A stretch of 64,000 nucleotides of DNA from Zobellia galactanivorans (GTDB taxonomy: Bacteria > Bacteroidota > Bacteroidia > Flavobacteriales > Flavobacteriaceae), in assembly GCF_000973105.1 (NCBI RefSeq), contig NC_015844.1:3468501-3532500 (forward strand), in the 5' to 3' direction. How positions within the stretch are numbered: position 1 is the stretch's first letter; every line of letters begins with the position of its first letter. A program made the translations under genes and the position numbers. Below the pieces are notes generated by a model. It was given only the letters and a program-made list of their open reading frames with translations. It did no database searches and had not been told where the DNA came from. Positions 25,922 to 34,346 of the stretch are shown here, piece after piece.

Positions 25922-27115
25922 TTATTTCATAGATGTAGGGTTTTGGTTAATTGTTATGTGAGTGTCGTTTATTGAATAATCTATGCCGTAGGTCACCTTT
26001 AAATCTTCGAGTACTTTTTGTATGGTGATGTTCGCGTAGCTTGCATTAAAGATTTCTTCCCCCAATCGGGTGTTGTGATTGGTTATGGATACGTTATAAT
26101 GTCGCTCCATTTTCTTCAAGATGCTTTCAAAGCTCATATTGCGAAAGACCAGGTTTCCGTTCATCCAAGAAGTGTAGATATCGGTGGAAACTTCTTGGGT
26201 TTCGATCGTACCGTTTTCTTTTTCAAATGACCCCATAAAACCAGGCTCAAGAACGGTACTTGTTAGCTGGTCGAAAGATTGTGTTTGTTCGTACATTCCC
26301 ACGGAACCTTCTACAAGCACTACGTTGGTCTGGGTATCCTCGGGATAGGACGAAACATTAAAATGCGTACCGAGCACCCGTACGTCCAATTGGTCGGCTT
26401 TTACGATAAAGGGGCGCAAAGAATCTTTGGCCACATCAAAGAAGGCTTCCCCTGATAAATACACTGTTCGGTCTTGGTCCTTTAAAAATTTGGTAGGATA
26501 CCTAAGGGAAGTGCCTGCGTTAAGGTTTATAACGGTGCCATCGGAGAGTTTTAGTTCAAACCTTTTGCCATAAGGCACCTTAAGGGTGTTGAATATTGGT
26601 TTTTCTGCGGTACTGCTACCCTCGTAAACAATTTGGTTTCCTTTTTGTAGGCCTACTACATTTCCGTTTTTGCCAATAACTTGCTTTGTGCCATCTTCAC
26701 TAAGTACCTGAATTTGGCCGTCTTCCATTTCCAAGGTAATGGCATTGGGCGGTATGATCATTGTGTTGTCTGCCAGGCTGTCTTTCCAAAAGAAATAACT
26801 CGTAGCGAGCACACCTATGAAAAGGGCGGCTATAGAGGCGTATTTACGCCACAAGGTAGACGACTTTGTTTTTGACGGGATCGAATGTTCTTTTTCCTTG
26901 GCCGTCTTCAATATATCACCAAAGGAAAGGTCCGTGGAGGTAGCTTCGGTTTTTTGGTGCTCTTTCAATAACTGCAACACCTCCTCAACGGAAGGTATGT
27001 CGTTCGAATTTGTAGAACTTTGGAAATAGGAGATGACCCAGGAAGTCTCTTCCTCGTCACATTCATTGAGAATGTAGCGTTTTAAAAGTTCAGAAATAGG
27101 TTTGTGTTGATGCAT
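25922..27115 (-). CDS. FecR family anti-sigma factor
   Basis: A 397-residue inner-membrane protein; start taken at ATG 27115 (MHQHKPISELLKRYI). The N-terminal 85 residues are the cytoplasmic sigma-binding part (CDEEETSWVISYFQ). One TM segment lies near 100-120 (YASIAALFIGVLATSYFF). The periplasmic FecR domain follows (VPYGKRFELKLSDGTVINLNAGTSLRYP, YLSGEAFFDVAKD, VLGTHFNVSSY), then a DUF4974 C-terminus (FRNMSFESILKKMERHYNV). It should hold the ECF sigma factor until the STN domain of SusC signals substrate. Confidence 0.95.
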   Translation of the reverse strand: MHQHKPISELLKRYILNECDEEETSWVISYFQSSTNSNDIPSVEEVLQLLKEHQKTEATSTDLSFGDILKTAKEKEHSIPSKTKSSTLWRKYASIAALFIGVLATSYFFWKDSLADNTMIIPPNAITLEMEDGQIQVLSEDGTKQVIGKNGNVVGLQKGNQIVYEGSSTAEKPIFNTLKVPYGKRFELKLSDGTVINLNAGTSLRYPTKFLKDQDRTVYLSGEAFFDVAKDSLRPFIVKADQLDVRVLGTHFNVSSYPEDTQTNVVLVEGSVGMYEQTQSFDQLTSTVLEPGFMGSFEKENGTIETQEVSTDIYTSWMNGNLVFRNMSFESILKKMERHYNVSITNHNTRLGEEIFNASYANITIQKVLEDLKVTYGIDYSINDTHITINQNPTSMK

Positions 27116-27259
27116 GATCAGTGTTTGTATATAGAATACTCCCGTAAAGGAAAAAAGTACTATTCCCATCTGAAAAAAAATCAAAAAAAATTACAGGAAA
27201 AAGGAAGATTTAGAGGTAAACTGTTTAAAACAAGTGTTTTACGGTGTTGGGGGGAGAGG

Positions 27260-27889
27260 CTAAAAAAAGTACGGAATTTGCAGCAACATAAAGGTGATAC
27301 CTCCATACGATTCAAGAAAAATCGAAATACTGCCCAAGGCTTGGCTCATTTGATTTTTGACCGTTTGGGTGGTAATACCTAGTTCCGAACTGATATCTTG
27401 ATAACTTTTGCCTTCGTTTCTCGACATTTCGAAGATGAGCTTTCTTTTTGGGGGGAGGCTGTTGATGGCTTTTTCTTTGAGCAATTCATACTCGGTGTTG
27501 AGCATGTAATTTTCTACTGGGGAGTAGGAAACGGAAGTGTTGTTAAAGACGTGCTGTTTTAATTTTTGGTCTTTTGATGCCTTCACCAAAAAGTCGTAGG
27601 CCGTGTTTTTGGCAATTGTGAAGAGAAATGATTTGAAAGATAGTTCGGGTTTAAGTTTAGCTCTCTTTAACCAAACTTTTACGAAGACTTCTTGAACTAC
27701 CTCTTCGGCATGTTCTTTGGATTTAATCAAACTATAGGCGTACCTATAAATATCTTTGTGGTATTTATTGAAAAGTAATTCATAAGCATGTTCATCTCCT
27801 TTTTGGAGTTTTGAAACAAGTTTCTCATCAATATAGATTACTTTTTTGTCCAAGTGATATGTTTCAGTAGCACTACGTTTAGAAAACAC
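27260..27889 (-). CDS. ECF RNA polymerase sigma factor, Bacteroidota FecR-linked family
   Basis: A 209-codon frame. Region 2 is seen in GDEHAYELLFNKYHKDIYRYAYSLI and HAEEVVQEVFVKVW; region 4 in LPPKRKLIFEMSRNEGKSYQDISSEL, then GITTQTVKNQMSQAL (helix-turn-helix). The 27889 start is GTG; a TTG at 27853 (then DKKVIYIDEKLVSKLQ) gives a more usual N-terminus, so the first dozen residues are uncertain. It should direct transcription of susC-susD and downstream enzymes. It lies 144 bp upstream of fecR. Confidence 0.93.
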   Translation of the reverse strand: MFSKRSATETYHLDKKVIYIDEKLVSKLQKGDEHAYELLFNKYHKDIYRYAYSLIKSKEHAEEVVQEVFVKVWLKRAKLKPELSFKSFLFTIAKNTAYDFLVKASKDQKLKQHVFNNTSVSYSPVENYMLNTEYELLKEKAINSLPPKRKLIFEMSRNEGKSYQDISSELGITTQTVKNQMSQALGSISIFLESYGGITFMLLQIPYFF

Positions 27890-28208
27890 AGCAAGTAAAA
27901 GTAGTAAAAAATCAATAAAATTTTATCAAATTCATAATTTGAGAGGTGTGAGCTAAATATATGGTAATATTTATGTAAGATTATTCAACAGCCGTGAATA
28001 TGACGGGGAATGCGGGATGATGAAGTTGACGGCCGTTTAGCGCATTTTAACCTGTTTTGTAGAACTTTCCGTAGGATACAGTGCTTTCTTACACAAATCA
28101 TTCGTGGCAGATGATATGTACTTGGAACACCTAGCTACTACCTAGGTGTTCTAAAGTAACATTCGACCCTTTTCTTCCTTAAAAAAATAATGTAAATACC
28201 CCCGTTTT
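27890..28208. other. Intergenic region with one inverted repeat
   Basis: About 320 bp between the sigma gene (read leftward) and the sulfatase relic. It must hold the promoter of the sigma/fecR unit, in the AT-rich stretch 27890-27960. Apart from the inverted repeat at 28125-28151, nothing else is recognised. Confidence 0.5.
28125..28151. repeat. Inverted repeat GAACACCTAG-N7-CTAGGTGTTC
   Basis: A perfect 10-bp stem with a 7-base loop. It is downstream of the kbl/tdh unit and the sulfatase relic and upstream of the sigma gene. No T-run follows on either strand, so a protein-binding site or a weak terminator are both possible. Confidence 0.5.
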
Positions 28209-28343
28209 CTACATATCGGATAAGAGGCCATTCTCATTTAATGGGATACGGAAGCGTTCTGTTTCGGTATTTTGGTGTTCCCGTTGAAAGATATCTGCGG
28301 CTTTTTTAATGATTTCCGGGTGTTGTAGAACTAAGCGTATCTT
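28209..28343 (-). pseudogene. Sulfatase C-terminal relic
   Basis: On the minus strand about 44 codons end at a TAG at 28209-28211 and include HPEIIKKAADIFQREH, then RFRIPLNENGLL. This is the typical C-terminus of arylsulfatase-type proteins (H-P-E-I-I-x-K-A...F-x-R-E-H...F-R-I-P). No sulfatase core, start codon or C-x-P-x-R site is present. Just upstream, in another frame, is an unrelated 45-codon stretch (about 28303-28440, LYQALTAPIFEVTING). The region is gene debris between the SusCD locus and kbl. Confidence 0.6.
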
Positions 28344-28451
28344 CTACGTTAGGGGGCTTCACCTCTTTTGCTCCATTTATCGTCACCTCAAATATAGGTG
28401 CGGTCAGAGCTTGATATAATCCAAGTCCTTGACGAGAATGCATATGATATT

Positions 28452-29651
28452 TTACACAAGCGTATTCAATACGCCGAGTTCGGTGCCCACTTTGGTAAAT
28501 GCGGCTATGGCCTTAGCGATTTGCTCTTGCGTGTGCGATGCGGAAAGTTGCACTCGTATACGGGCTTTTTCCTTGGGTACCACGGGATAAAAGAAGGCTA
28601 TCACGTAAATTCCTTCCTCTAGAAGTTTTGAGGCAAACTGCTGCGCCAACTTCGCGTCGTAAAGCATTACGGGAACAATGGGATGTGTGCCCGGTATGAT
28701 GTCAAAGCCGGCCTGGGTCATTCCAGCTCGGAATTGCTCCGTATTCTGTCGGAGTTTTTCAATAAGCTCATTGGAGTTTTCCAAATGTTCCAAAACTCTT
28801 AAAGAAGCCCCTGCAATGGCCGGGGCAAGGGTGTTGGAGAACAAGTAAGGTCTCGACTTTTGTCGCAATAGGGCTACGATTTCCTTTCTGGCGGCCGTAA
28901 AACCTCCCGAGGCCCCTCCCAAGGCTTTTCCATAGGTGCCGGTAATGATGTCTACCTGGTCCATTACACCTTTGTACTCATGGGTTCCTCTTCCGGTTTC
29001 CCCAATAAATCCGGTGGCATGGCATTCGTCTACCATTACCATGGCCCCGTATTTCTCGGCCAAGTCACAGATTTTATCTAGTTGGGCAATAGTTCCGTCC
29101 ATAGAGAAGACCCCATCGGTGACGATAAGTTTTCGTCTTGCGCCGGAGGCTTTTTTTAGTTCCTCCTCAAGGGCCTGCATGTCGTTGTGCTTATAGCGGT
29201 GCCTTTGGGCCTTGCATAAGCGTATGCCGTCTATAATGCTGGCGTGGTTCAATTCGTCAGAGATGATGGCATCTTCTTTTGACAGTAGCGGTTCGAATAC
29301 GCCTCCGTTGGCGTCGAATGCGGCAGCATAAAGGATGCAATCTTCCATACCTAAAAATTCCGCCGTCTTTTGTTCCAGTTCTTTGTGTATGTTCTGGGTC
29401 CCGCAGATAAAGCGTACCGATGAAAGTCCGAAACCATAGGTCATCATTGCATCTATACCGGCTTCAATGACATCTGGGTCGGCAGAAAGCCCTAAATAGT
29501 TGTTCGCACAAAAGTTGAGGGTATTTGTGTGGTCTTTTGTGTCGATGCAGGCCCCTTGCGGGGTAGTGATGATACGTTCTTTTTTAAATAGTCCGGACGC
29601 TTCAAGGGAGTCCAGTTCTTCTTGAAACTGTTGTTTTATATTGTCGTACAT
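28452..29651 (-). CDS. kbl: Glycine C-acetyltransferase (2-amino-3-ketobutyrate CoA ligase)
   Basis: A 399-residue PLP enzyme of the alpha-oxoamine synthase family. Landmarks: [45 protein letters not shown] (Asp and His that bind PLP), and [17 protein letters not shown] with the Schiff-base Lys. It converts 2-amino-3-ketobutyrate plus CoA to glycine plus acetyl-CoA, the second step of threonine breakdown. Its start overlaps the end of the threonine dehydrogenase gene by 16 bp, so the two are one operon. Confidence 0.97.
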   Translation of the reverse strand: MYDNIKQQFQEELDSLEASGLFKKERIITTPQGACIDTKDHTNTLNFCANNYLGLSADPDVIEAGIDAMMTYGFGLSSVRFICGTQNIHKELEQKTAEFLGMEDCILYAAAFDANGGVFEPLLSKEDAIISDELNHASIIDGIRLCKAQRHRYKHNDMQALEEELKKASGARRKLIVTDGVFSMDGTIAQLDKICDLAEKYGAMVMVDECHATGFIGETGRGTHEYKGVMDQVDIITGTYGKALGGASGGFTAARKEIVALLRQKSRPYLFSNTLAPAIAGASLRVLEHLENSNELIEKLRQNTEQFRAGMTQAGFDIIPGTHPIVPVMLYDAKLAQQFASKLLEEGIYVIAFFYPVVPKEKARIRVQLSASHTQEQIAKAIAAFTKVGTELGVLNTLV

Positions 29652-30610
29652 GTCTTATAACCTTGTTTAGTGTATTGTTTACTTAATTCCGAAATCATTT
29701 CTGCCACAATATCCTTCAATTGAAATTGTGGGCGCCATTTCCAATCTTCGCGGGCTTTACTGTCATCTAATGAATAAGGCCAACTAGCGGCGATGTCTTG
29801 TCGGAAATCGGGCTTATAGTCGATTTGAAAATCGGGATAGAACTTTCTGATGGCCTTTGCGACATCCTTGGGTCTAAAACTGGCAGCTTGTAAATTGTAG
29901 GAAGTTCGAATGCTGATACAGTTCTTAGGGGCTTCCATAAGTTCAATGGTGGCCCTAATGGCATCGTCCATATAAATCATGGGCAGTGTGGCATCTTCGT
30001 GCAGGTAACAATCGAATTTTTGGCCTTGAACGGCCTTGTGGAAAATATCGACGGCATAGTCGGTGGTGCCTCCACCGGGAAGGGATTCATGCCCGATAAT
30101 GCCAGGGTATCTTAAGGAACGCACGTCCAATCCGTATTTGGTAAAGTAGTAATTGGCCCAGTTTTCGCCCGCAGCCTTGCTTATCCCGTAAACGGTAGAA
30201 GGATTCAATGGGGCGTCTTGGGGCGTATCCCATTTTCTGATGTCACCACCGTAAACGGCAATTGAGCTAGGGAAAAATACCTTGTTCAACATATGTTCGG
30301 CCGCGACACTTAGAACCGAAAGCAGACTTTTAAGGTTGATTTCCCAAGTGCGAATGGGATCTTCTTCACCCTTGGCCGAAAGAACCGCCGCTAAATGATA
30401 GATTTCCGTAATACCGTGGGTAGTGATAATACGCTTGAGACCGGCAGTGTCGGTAGCATCTAAAATTTCATGAACGTTTGGGGAATTAGCTTTATCCCTA
30501 AGGTCTGAAGTGATGACCGAATCATTGCCATATCGTTCAATTAGGGCCTTGCTAAGCACGGTCCCTAACTGACCGTTAGCCCCGGTAACCAAAATTTTTT
30601 GCTTGCTCAT
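29636..30610 (-). CDS. tdh: NAD-dependent L-threonine 3-dehydrogenase (SDR/epimerase type)
   Basis: A 324-residue extended-SDR protein. NAD site [13 protein letters not shown] (residues about 7-19), an Asp-containing strand SDLRDKANS, catalytic [12 protein letters not shown] (Tyr and Lys of Y-x3-K), and SLRYPGIIG. This is the non-zinc, UDP-galactose-epimerase-like threonine dehydrogenase common in Bacteroidota. It oxidises threonine to 2-amino-3-ketobutyrate, which Kbl then cleaves. Divergent from an Lrp regulator, likely its controller. Confidence 0.96.
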   Translation of the reverse strand: MSKQKILVTGANGQLGTVLSKALIERYGNDSVITSDLRDKANSPNVHEILDATDTAGLKRIITTHGITEIYHLAAVLSAKGEEDPIRTWEINLKSLLSVLSVAAEHMLNKVFFPSSIAVYGGDIRKWDTPQDAPLNPSTVYGISKAAGENWANYYFTKYGLDVRSLRYPGIIGHESLPGGGTTDYAVDIFHKAVQGQKFDCYLHEDATLPMIYMDDAIRATIELMEAPKNCISIRTSYNLQAASFRPKDVAKAIRKFYPDFQIDYKPDFRQDIAASWPYSLDDSKAREDWKWRPQFQLKDIVAEMISELSKQYTKQGYKTCTTI

Positions 30611-30775
30611 ATCTTTATATTAATAAGTATAAAGTTATGTAAACAAGTATTTTTGCCACAATAAAACCTTTAAATACTAAGAAAATAAGTAGTTTTAGCT
30701 TTATATTGATAAATATGAAATATATTTTCCTTTATAGAGGTGAATGTATTGAGCTCACCAGTAATTTTAACTGCT

Positions 30776-31237
30776 ATGGAAACGATCGATGAGATAGATT
30801 TAAAAATTTTACGGATTTTGCAGGTCGATGCGAAACGGACGGCCAAGGAAATAGCCGAATCGCTCCATATGACGGCTTCTCCGGTCTATGAACGAATAAA
30901 GCGCTTGGAGAAAAGGGGCTTTATAAAAAAGTATGTGGCCCTTTTAAACAAAAAACAATTGGGGAAACACGTAAGTGCCATCTGCATGGTTTCATTGCGG
31001 TATCACAATGAGGGGTTTATCGATACGTTTGAAAAGCAGATAAAGGAATTAAAGGAGGTGCAAGAGTGTTACCACATGGCAGGCAAGGTAGATTTCTTCC
31101 TGAAAATTCATTTGAAAAGCCTTGAGGGCTATCATGAGTTCGTCAGGACCAAACTGTCTAAGATCGATAATATAGGCGTGTTGGAGAGTTATTTTGTGCT
31201 GAAGGAGATATCCAATGGAACCGAGTTCGATATCTAA
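30776..31237 (+). CDS. Lrp/AsnC family transcriptional regulator
   Basis: A 153-residue protein; start taken at ATG 30776 (METIDEIDLKILRIL), the usual Lrp N-terminus. Winged helix-turn-helix in residues 1-60 (KRTAKEIAESLHMTASPVYERIKRLEKRGFI) and an AsnC/RAM effector domain (HVSAICMVSL, VQECYHMAGKVDFFLKI). It lies divergent to tdh-kbl across a 165-bp AT-rich gap. Lrp-type proteins often sense amino acids, so control of threonine breakdown is a reasonable inference. Confidence 0.92.
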   Translation: METIDEIDLKILRILQVDAKRTAKEIAESLHMTASPVYERIKRLEKRGFIKKYVALLNKKQLGKHVSAICMVSLRYHNEGFIDTFEKQIKELKEVQECYHMAGKVDFFLKIHLKSLEGYHEFVRTKLSKIDNIGVLESYFVLKEISNGTEFDI

Positions 31238-31355
31238 GGTAGGCTCCACAGCGTAAGTAGCGCGGGAGGGAGCCTAGTCGATGGGCGATCGGATTTATTC
31301 CACAACAATTTTATAAATTCCGAAACTAAGATTCAGTTTAGGTAAAAACCAAGTC

Positions 31356-31393
31356 AAAAAAAACCTCGAAAATCATGTGATTTACGAGGTTTT
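31356..31393 (-). terminator. Terminator of the tRNA-Lys unit
   Basis: On the minus strand AAAACCTCG and CGAGGTTTT pair, with TAAATCA/TGATTTT extending the stem, and a T8 run follows. It lies just after the left tRNA-Lys gene. Confidence 0.8.
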
Positions 31394-31417
31394 GCTCACG
31401 GAGGATATCCGGTGTGG

Positions 31418-31490
31418 TGACCTGGCTGGGGCTCGAACCCAGGACCCTCTCCTTAAAAGGGAGATGCTCTACCAACTGAGCTACCAGGTC
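31418..31490 (-). tRNA. tRNA-Lys (anticodon TTT), copy 1
   Basis: A 73-nt cloverleaf read on the minus strand. Acceptor GACCTGG pairs with CCAGGTC; D arm GCTC...GAGC; anticodon stem TCTCC/GGAGA with loop CTTTTAA, anticodon TTT; T arm with GGTTCGAGCCC. The discriminator base is A and the CCA end is encoded (31415-31417). Confidence 0.96.
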
Positions 31491-31550
31491 AAAAAAAGTA
31501 AAGAACGAAAGCGTATTCTGTTAAAAAAATAAGCTCAGGTGTTTAAATAA

Positions 31551-31578
31551 AAAAGCCTCTTTATTTTGAAGAGGCTAC
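31551..31578 (-). terminator. Terminator between the two tRNA-Lys genes
   Basis: On the minus strand AGCCTCTTCA and the opposing AGAGGCT form a hairpin followed by T6. It lies just after the right-hand tRNA-Lys gene, so each copy has its own terminator. Confidence 0.7.
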
Positions 31579-31589
31579 TATTTATTTGG

Positions 31590-31662
31590 TGACCTGGCTG
31601 GGGCTCGAACCCAGGACCCTCTCCTTAAAAGGGAGATGCTCTACCAACTGAGCTACCAGGTC
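31590..31662 (-). tRNA. tRNA-Lys (anticodon TTT), copy 2
   Basis: Identical over its 73 nt to the copy 100 bp to the left, with the same loop CTTTTAA and an encoded CCA at 31587-31589. A tandem duplication with diverged spacers. Confidence 0.96.
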
Positions 31663-31754
31663 AAACATATACAGGATTGATTCCCTTAATGCGGGTGCAA
31701 ATATAAGTCGATTACTTTATTTTCCAAGCCCTTTTTTATATAAATTTAATTTTT

Positions 31755-31785
31755 TTTGAAATCCCCTGAAAATAAGCCACTTTTG
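31755..31785 (+). promoter_or_regulatory. Promoter of aroK
   Basis: TTTG at 31755-31758, a 19-bp spacer, then CACTTTTG at 31778-31785 (7 of 8 fit to TAnnTTTG if CA replaces TA). Transcription would begin near 31791, which supports the GTG start at 31801. Confidence 0.5.
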
Positions 31786-31800
31786 CGCCAAAATAAAATT

Positions 31801-32316
31801 GTGAAAATAGTATTGTTAGGATATATGGGTAGTGGTAAGAGTACCATTGGTAAAATATTGGCCCATAAAGGAAACTTGGAATTCATAGATCTTGACCATT
31901 ATATTGAGCAGGCCGAAAATATGTCGGTTTCAGATATCTTTAGAATAAGGGGAGAGCTCTACTTCAGAAAAAAGGAACATCAATACCTGAACGAGGTGCT
32001 TGATCAAAAGGAGGGTTTTGTGCTGTCCCTCGGTGGCGGAACCCCCTGTTATGGCGATAATATGAAATCGATTATCGAAAAGACAGAGAATACCTTTTAC
32101 TTAAAAGTTTCGATTTCTGAATTGACCAAGCGCCTCCTAAAAGAGAAAGACGAACGCCCATTGGTCAAGAATATAGCCGAAGACGAGCTGCCCGAGTTTA
32201 TCGGTAAGCACCTGTTCGAACGAAACCAATTTTACAGCCAGGCCCACAAGGTCATTACCTGCGATACCAAAGACGTAAAAGATATTGTGGAAGAAATAAA
32301 GGTAGCCTTAGTCTAG
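31801..32316 (+). CDS. aroK: Shikimate kinase
   Basis: A 171-residue P-loop kinase; GTG at 31801 is taken as start because it puts M-K-I-V-L-L-G-Y-M-G at the N-terminus, as in the family, and because the predicted promoter lies just in front. Walker A GYMGSGKST (about 7-15), shikimate-binding Asp in FIDLDHYIE, FRIRGELYFRKKE (Arg), LSLGGGTPCYG (GGG motif), and lid Arg in DERPLV. It phosphorylates shikimate in aromatic amino-acid synthesis. Its 3' end overlaps the convergent PyrR-like gene by 9 bp. Confidence 0.95.
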   Translation: MKIVLLGYMGSGKSTIGKILAHKGNLEFIDLDHYIEQAENMSVSDIFRIRGELYFRKKEHQYLNEVLDQKEGFVLSLGGGTPCYGDNMKSIIEKTENTFYLKVSISELTKRLLKEKDERPLVKNIAEDELPEFIGKHLFERNQFYSQAHKVITCDTKDVKDIVEEIKVALV

Positions 32317-32805
32317 GTAGACCATGTCGTTCTTGGACTGAAATTTCACGTGTACATGTTCTTGTAAGGAGGTCGATAGGGAAATGCCCTTATAATCGGC
32401 TTTTACAGGGTATTTTTTATGGTTTCTGTTGACCAGTACCGCCGTCTTGAGCTGCTTGACAGGGGTTTTTAGAAAATGGTGTACGCCGTAAATGAGCGTG
32501 GTACCCGAGTTTAGTACATCGTCGACCAGAACAATGGATTTGTCTTGGTATTCCGATTCCGGGATCGAGGTTTTTACGCCACTTCGCAAGGGGTTCTTTT
32601 TGTCCATCATAACCTTACAGAGTGTGATTTCGGCATCGGTGACTTTCTTTAGCACCTTCTGCAGTTTTTTTGCAAAATTGAGTCCCCCGCCATCAATGCC
32701 GGCTATGATAATTTCCTTTTCTTCAACATTGGCCTCGTAAATCTGATAGGCAATACGTTCTATTTTATATTGGATCTGCTGGTGCGTAAGTATTTTGTTT
32801 TCCAT
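32308..32805 (-). CDS. PyrR-like phosphoribosyltransferase
   Basis: A 165-residue type I phosphoribosyltransferase. The PRPP-binding motif is IVLVDDVLNSGTTLIYGVHH (residues about 90-109), with an IAGIDGGGLNFAKKL loop before it. The flexible-loop and C-terminal parts resemble PyrR/Hpt-type proteins. PyrR regulators bind pyr mRNA and can have uracil phosphoribosyltransferase activity, but no pyr gene is near, so the substrate is open. It converges on aroK with a 9-bp overlap. Confidence 0.85.
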   Translation of the reverse strand: MENKILTHQQIQYKIERIAYQIYEANVEEKEIIIAGIDGGGLNFAKKLQKVLKKVTDAEITLCKVMMDKKNPLRSGVKTSIPESEYQDKSIVLVDDVLNSGTTLIYGVHHFLKTPVKQLKTAVLVNRNHKKYPVKADYKGISLSTSLQEHVHVKFQSKNDMVYLD

Positions 32806-32858
32806 AAACGGGTATTTTCATTTCAAAGATAGCCAACCAAGGGCAAACCTGCCTGTTT

Positions 32859-33260
32859 TTATTCTTTTTGGACAAAATCGTCGGGAGCGGCTTCCGGGTC
32901 GTCTAAGTACTCTTCAATATCGCGACGGTCTTTTTTGGTGGGCCTTCCCGTTCCTTTCTTTCGGTAGTGTTCCTTGGCCTGTTTTAAAAGTTCGTTATGT
33001 TCGAAAGCCTCTTTTGGGGTGGTGTCCTTTCTATAAATATCGACCAATTTGGCACCGACCCGGCTTTTCGGGGTGTCCAAAACCGTAAGTTGAAGGTTGA
33101 TCTGGTCTTTTCGTACTATTATTTTGTCCATAGGGTAGACCTCGCGGGAAGGTTTGACCACTTGGTCGTTAACTTTTACCTGACCTTTTTTACAGGCCGT
33201 AGAAGCAATGTTCCGGGTCTTAAAATAACGGGTACTCCACAAGTACTTGTCAATTCGCAT
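32859..33260 (-). CDS. S4 domain RNA-binding protein (HslR/Hsp15-like)
   Basis: A 133-residue protein. The S4 RNA-binding fold fills residues 1-60 (MRIDKYLWSTRYFKTRNIA, KKGQVKVNDQVVKPSREV). The C-terminus is basic then acidic (REHYRKKGTGRPTKKDRRDI-type helix and DDPEAAPDD). Hsp15-type proteins bind stalled 50S subunits with peptidyl-tRNA. It lies 53 bp upstream of the PyrR-like gene on the same strand and may be co-transcribed with it. Confidence 0.92.
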   Translation of the reverse strand: MRIDKYLWSTRYFKTRNIASTACKKGQVKVNDQVVKPSREVYPMDKIIVRKDQINLQLTVLDTPKSRVGAKLVDIYRKDTTPKEAFEHNELLKQAKEHYRKKGTGRPTKKDRRDIEEYLDDPEAAPDDFVQKE

Positions 33261-33343
33261 AACTATTAAAAATCTTTGTTAAGGCTCTCTACAAAAATAA
33301 GGGAAAATTGTATCTTGCCGGCTGTAAAAATGAATTGATGATA

Positions 33344-34255
33344 ATGAATCGAATAGTTGCCTTGTCGGCGTTGGTAGTTGTACTATGGTCTTGTAATAAC
33401 GATGATGGCGGTGTCACGATAGAACCCCCAAGACCTCTGACCGAGGTTTTGGGTGAAGATGAAGTTAAGATTCAGGAATATCTTAAAACGCATTATTACA
33501 ATTATGCCGAATTTGAAAATCCATCCGAAGATTTTGATTATAAGATCAAAGTGATGGAAATAGAGGAGGGCGATACCGATGTGATTCCCTTGATCGATCA
33601 AGTAGAATCAAAATCGGTAAAAGTGTCGGCCACTACCGAAGAAGGGGAAGAAGAGTTGTCTCACACCTATTACTATTTGGTAGCAAAGGAAGGGGTCGGG
33701 GAATCTCCTACAGTAGCGGATTCTACTTTTGTGAAATATGAGGGGACATTATTGGATGGAACACGCTTTGATGGAACGGATAGTTATTCGTGGCAATATC
33801 TTCCTCAATTTTTAAGGGGATATGCAGAAGGGGTCTCCCATTTGAATTCTGGTGGAGCGGTTGTGGAGAACGAGGACGGTACCTTTACGATAAGTGATCC
33901 GGGAGTGGGAATGGTAATCATGCCTTCGGGTCTGGCTTATTATAATAGTACGCCTAGTGTCTTGATTCCGACTTATTCGCCTTTGGTCTTTACTTTGGAG
34001 TTGGGTGTTTTTGTAAAGGATACCGATTATGATGGGGATGGCGTGCCGTCTATCATGGAGGACCTGAACAATGATGGGAACTTGAACAACGATGATACCG
34101 ATGGTGATGGATTGCCTGATCACCAAGACAGTGATGATGACAATGACGGAACATTGACAAGTGATGAAATTGAAGTGGACGGAGAGGGTAATGTTACTTT
34201 TCCTGATGCCGATGGCGATACTGTACCGGATTATCTGGATTCCGATACAAAATAA
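33344..34255 (+). CDS. FKBP-type peptidyl-prolyl isomerase lipoprotein with TSP type-3 repeats
   Basis: A 303-residue lipoprotein; ATG at 33344 gives a signal ending LWSC (Cys17); an ATG at 33338 adds two residues. Residues about 100-230 form a divergent FKBP domain (FVKYEGTLLDGTRFDGTDSY, PSGLAYYNSTPSVLIPTYSPLVFTLEL). From about 230 come Asp-rich thrombospondin type-3-like calcium repeats (DTDYDGDGVPSIMEDLNNDG, DTDGDGLPDHQDSDDDNDG, DADGDTVPDYLDSD). Catalysis is doubtful, since several FKBP active-site aromatics are not evident. The calcium repeats suggest it folds or works at the cell surface. Confidence 0.88.
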   Translation: MNRIVALSALVVVLWSCNNDDGGVTIEPPRPLTEVLGEDEVKIQEYLKTHYYNYAEFENPSEDFDYKIKVMEIEEGDTDVIPLIDQVESKSVKVSATTEEGEEELSHTYYYLVAKEGVGESPTVADSTFVKYEGTLLDGTRFDGTDSYSWQYLPQFLRGYAEGVSHLNSGGAVVENEDGTFTISDPGVGMVIMPSGLAYYNSTPSVLIPTYSPLVFTLELGVFVKDTDYDGDGVPSIMEDLNNDGNLNNDDTDGDGLPDHQDSDDDNDGTLTSDEIEVDGEGNVTFPDADGDTVPDYLDSDTK

Positions 34256-34288
34256 TAAGAAAAGCGATAATTTATTTATCGTCAATAT

Positions 34289-34327
34289 AAAAGAAAGCCC
34301 GAAACATGCGTTTCGGGCTTTCTTTTT
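34289..34327. terminator. Bidirectional terminator between fkbp and porin-like gene
   Basis: AAAAGAAAGCCCGAAAC, loop ATGC, GTTTCGGGCTTTCTTTTT: a near-perfect palindrome with A and T tracts on both sides, placed between two convergent genes. Confidence 0.9.
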
Positions 34328-34346
34328 ATGATATCTGTTCCTTTCC

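Noticed and set aside
31418-31662. tRNA-Lys pair as a mobile-element attachment site
   Set aside because: The two copies are complete, each with a terminator and 99 bp apart, with no integrase gene or partial 3' copy nearby; simple duplication explains them.
33812-34285. A 157-codon minus-strand frame, Ile-rich
   Set aside because: It is antisense to the Asp/Gly-rich repeats of the FKBP lipoprotein; its Ile/Val content is a by-product of GAT/GAC repeats.
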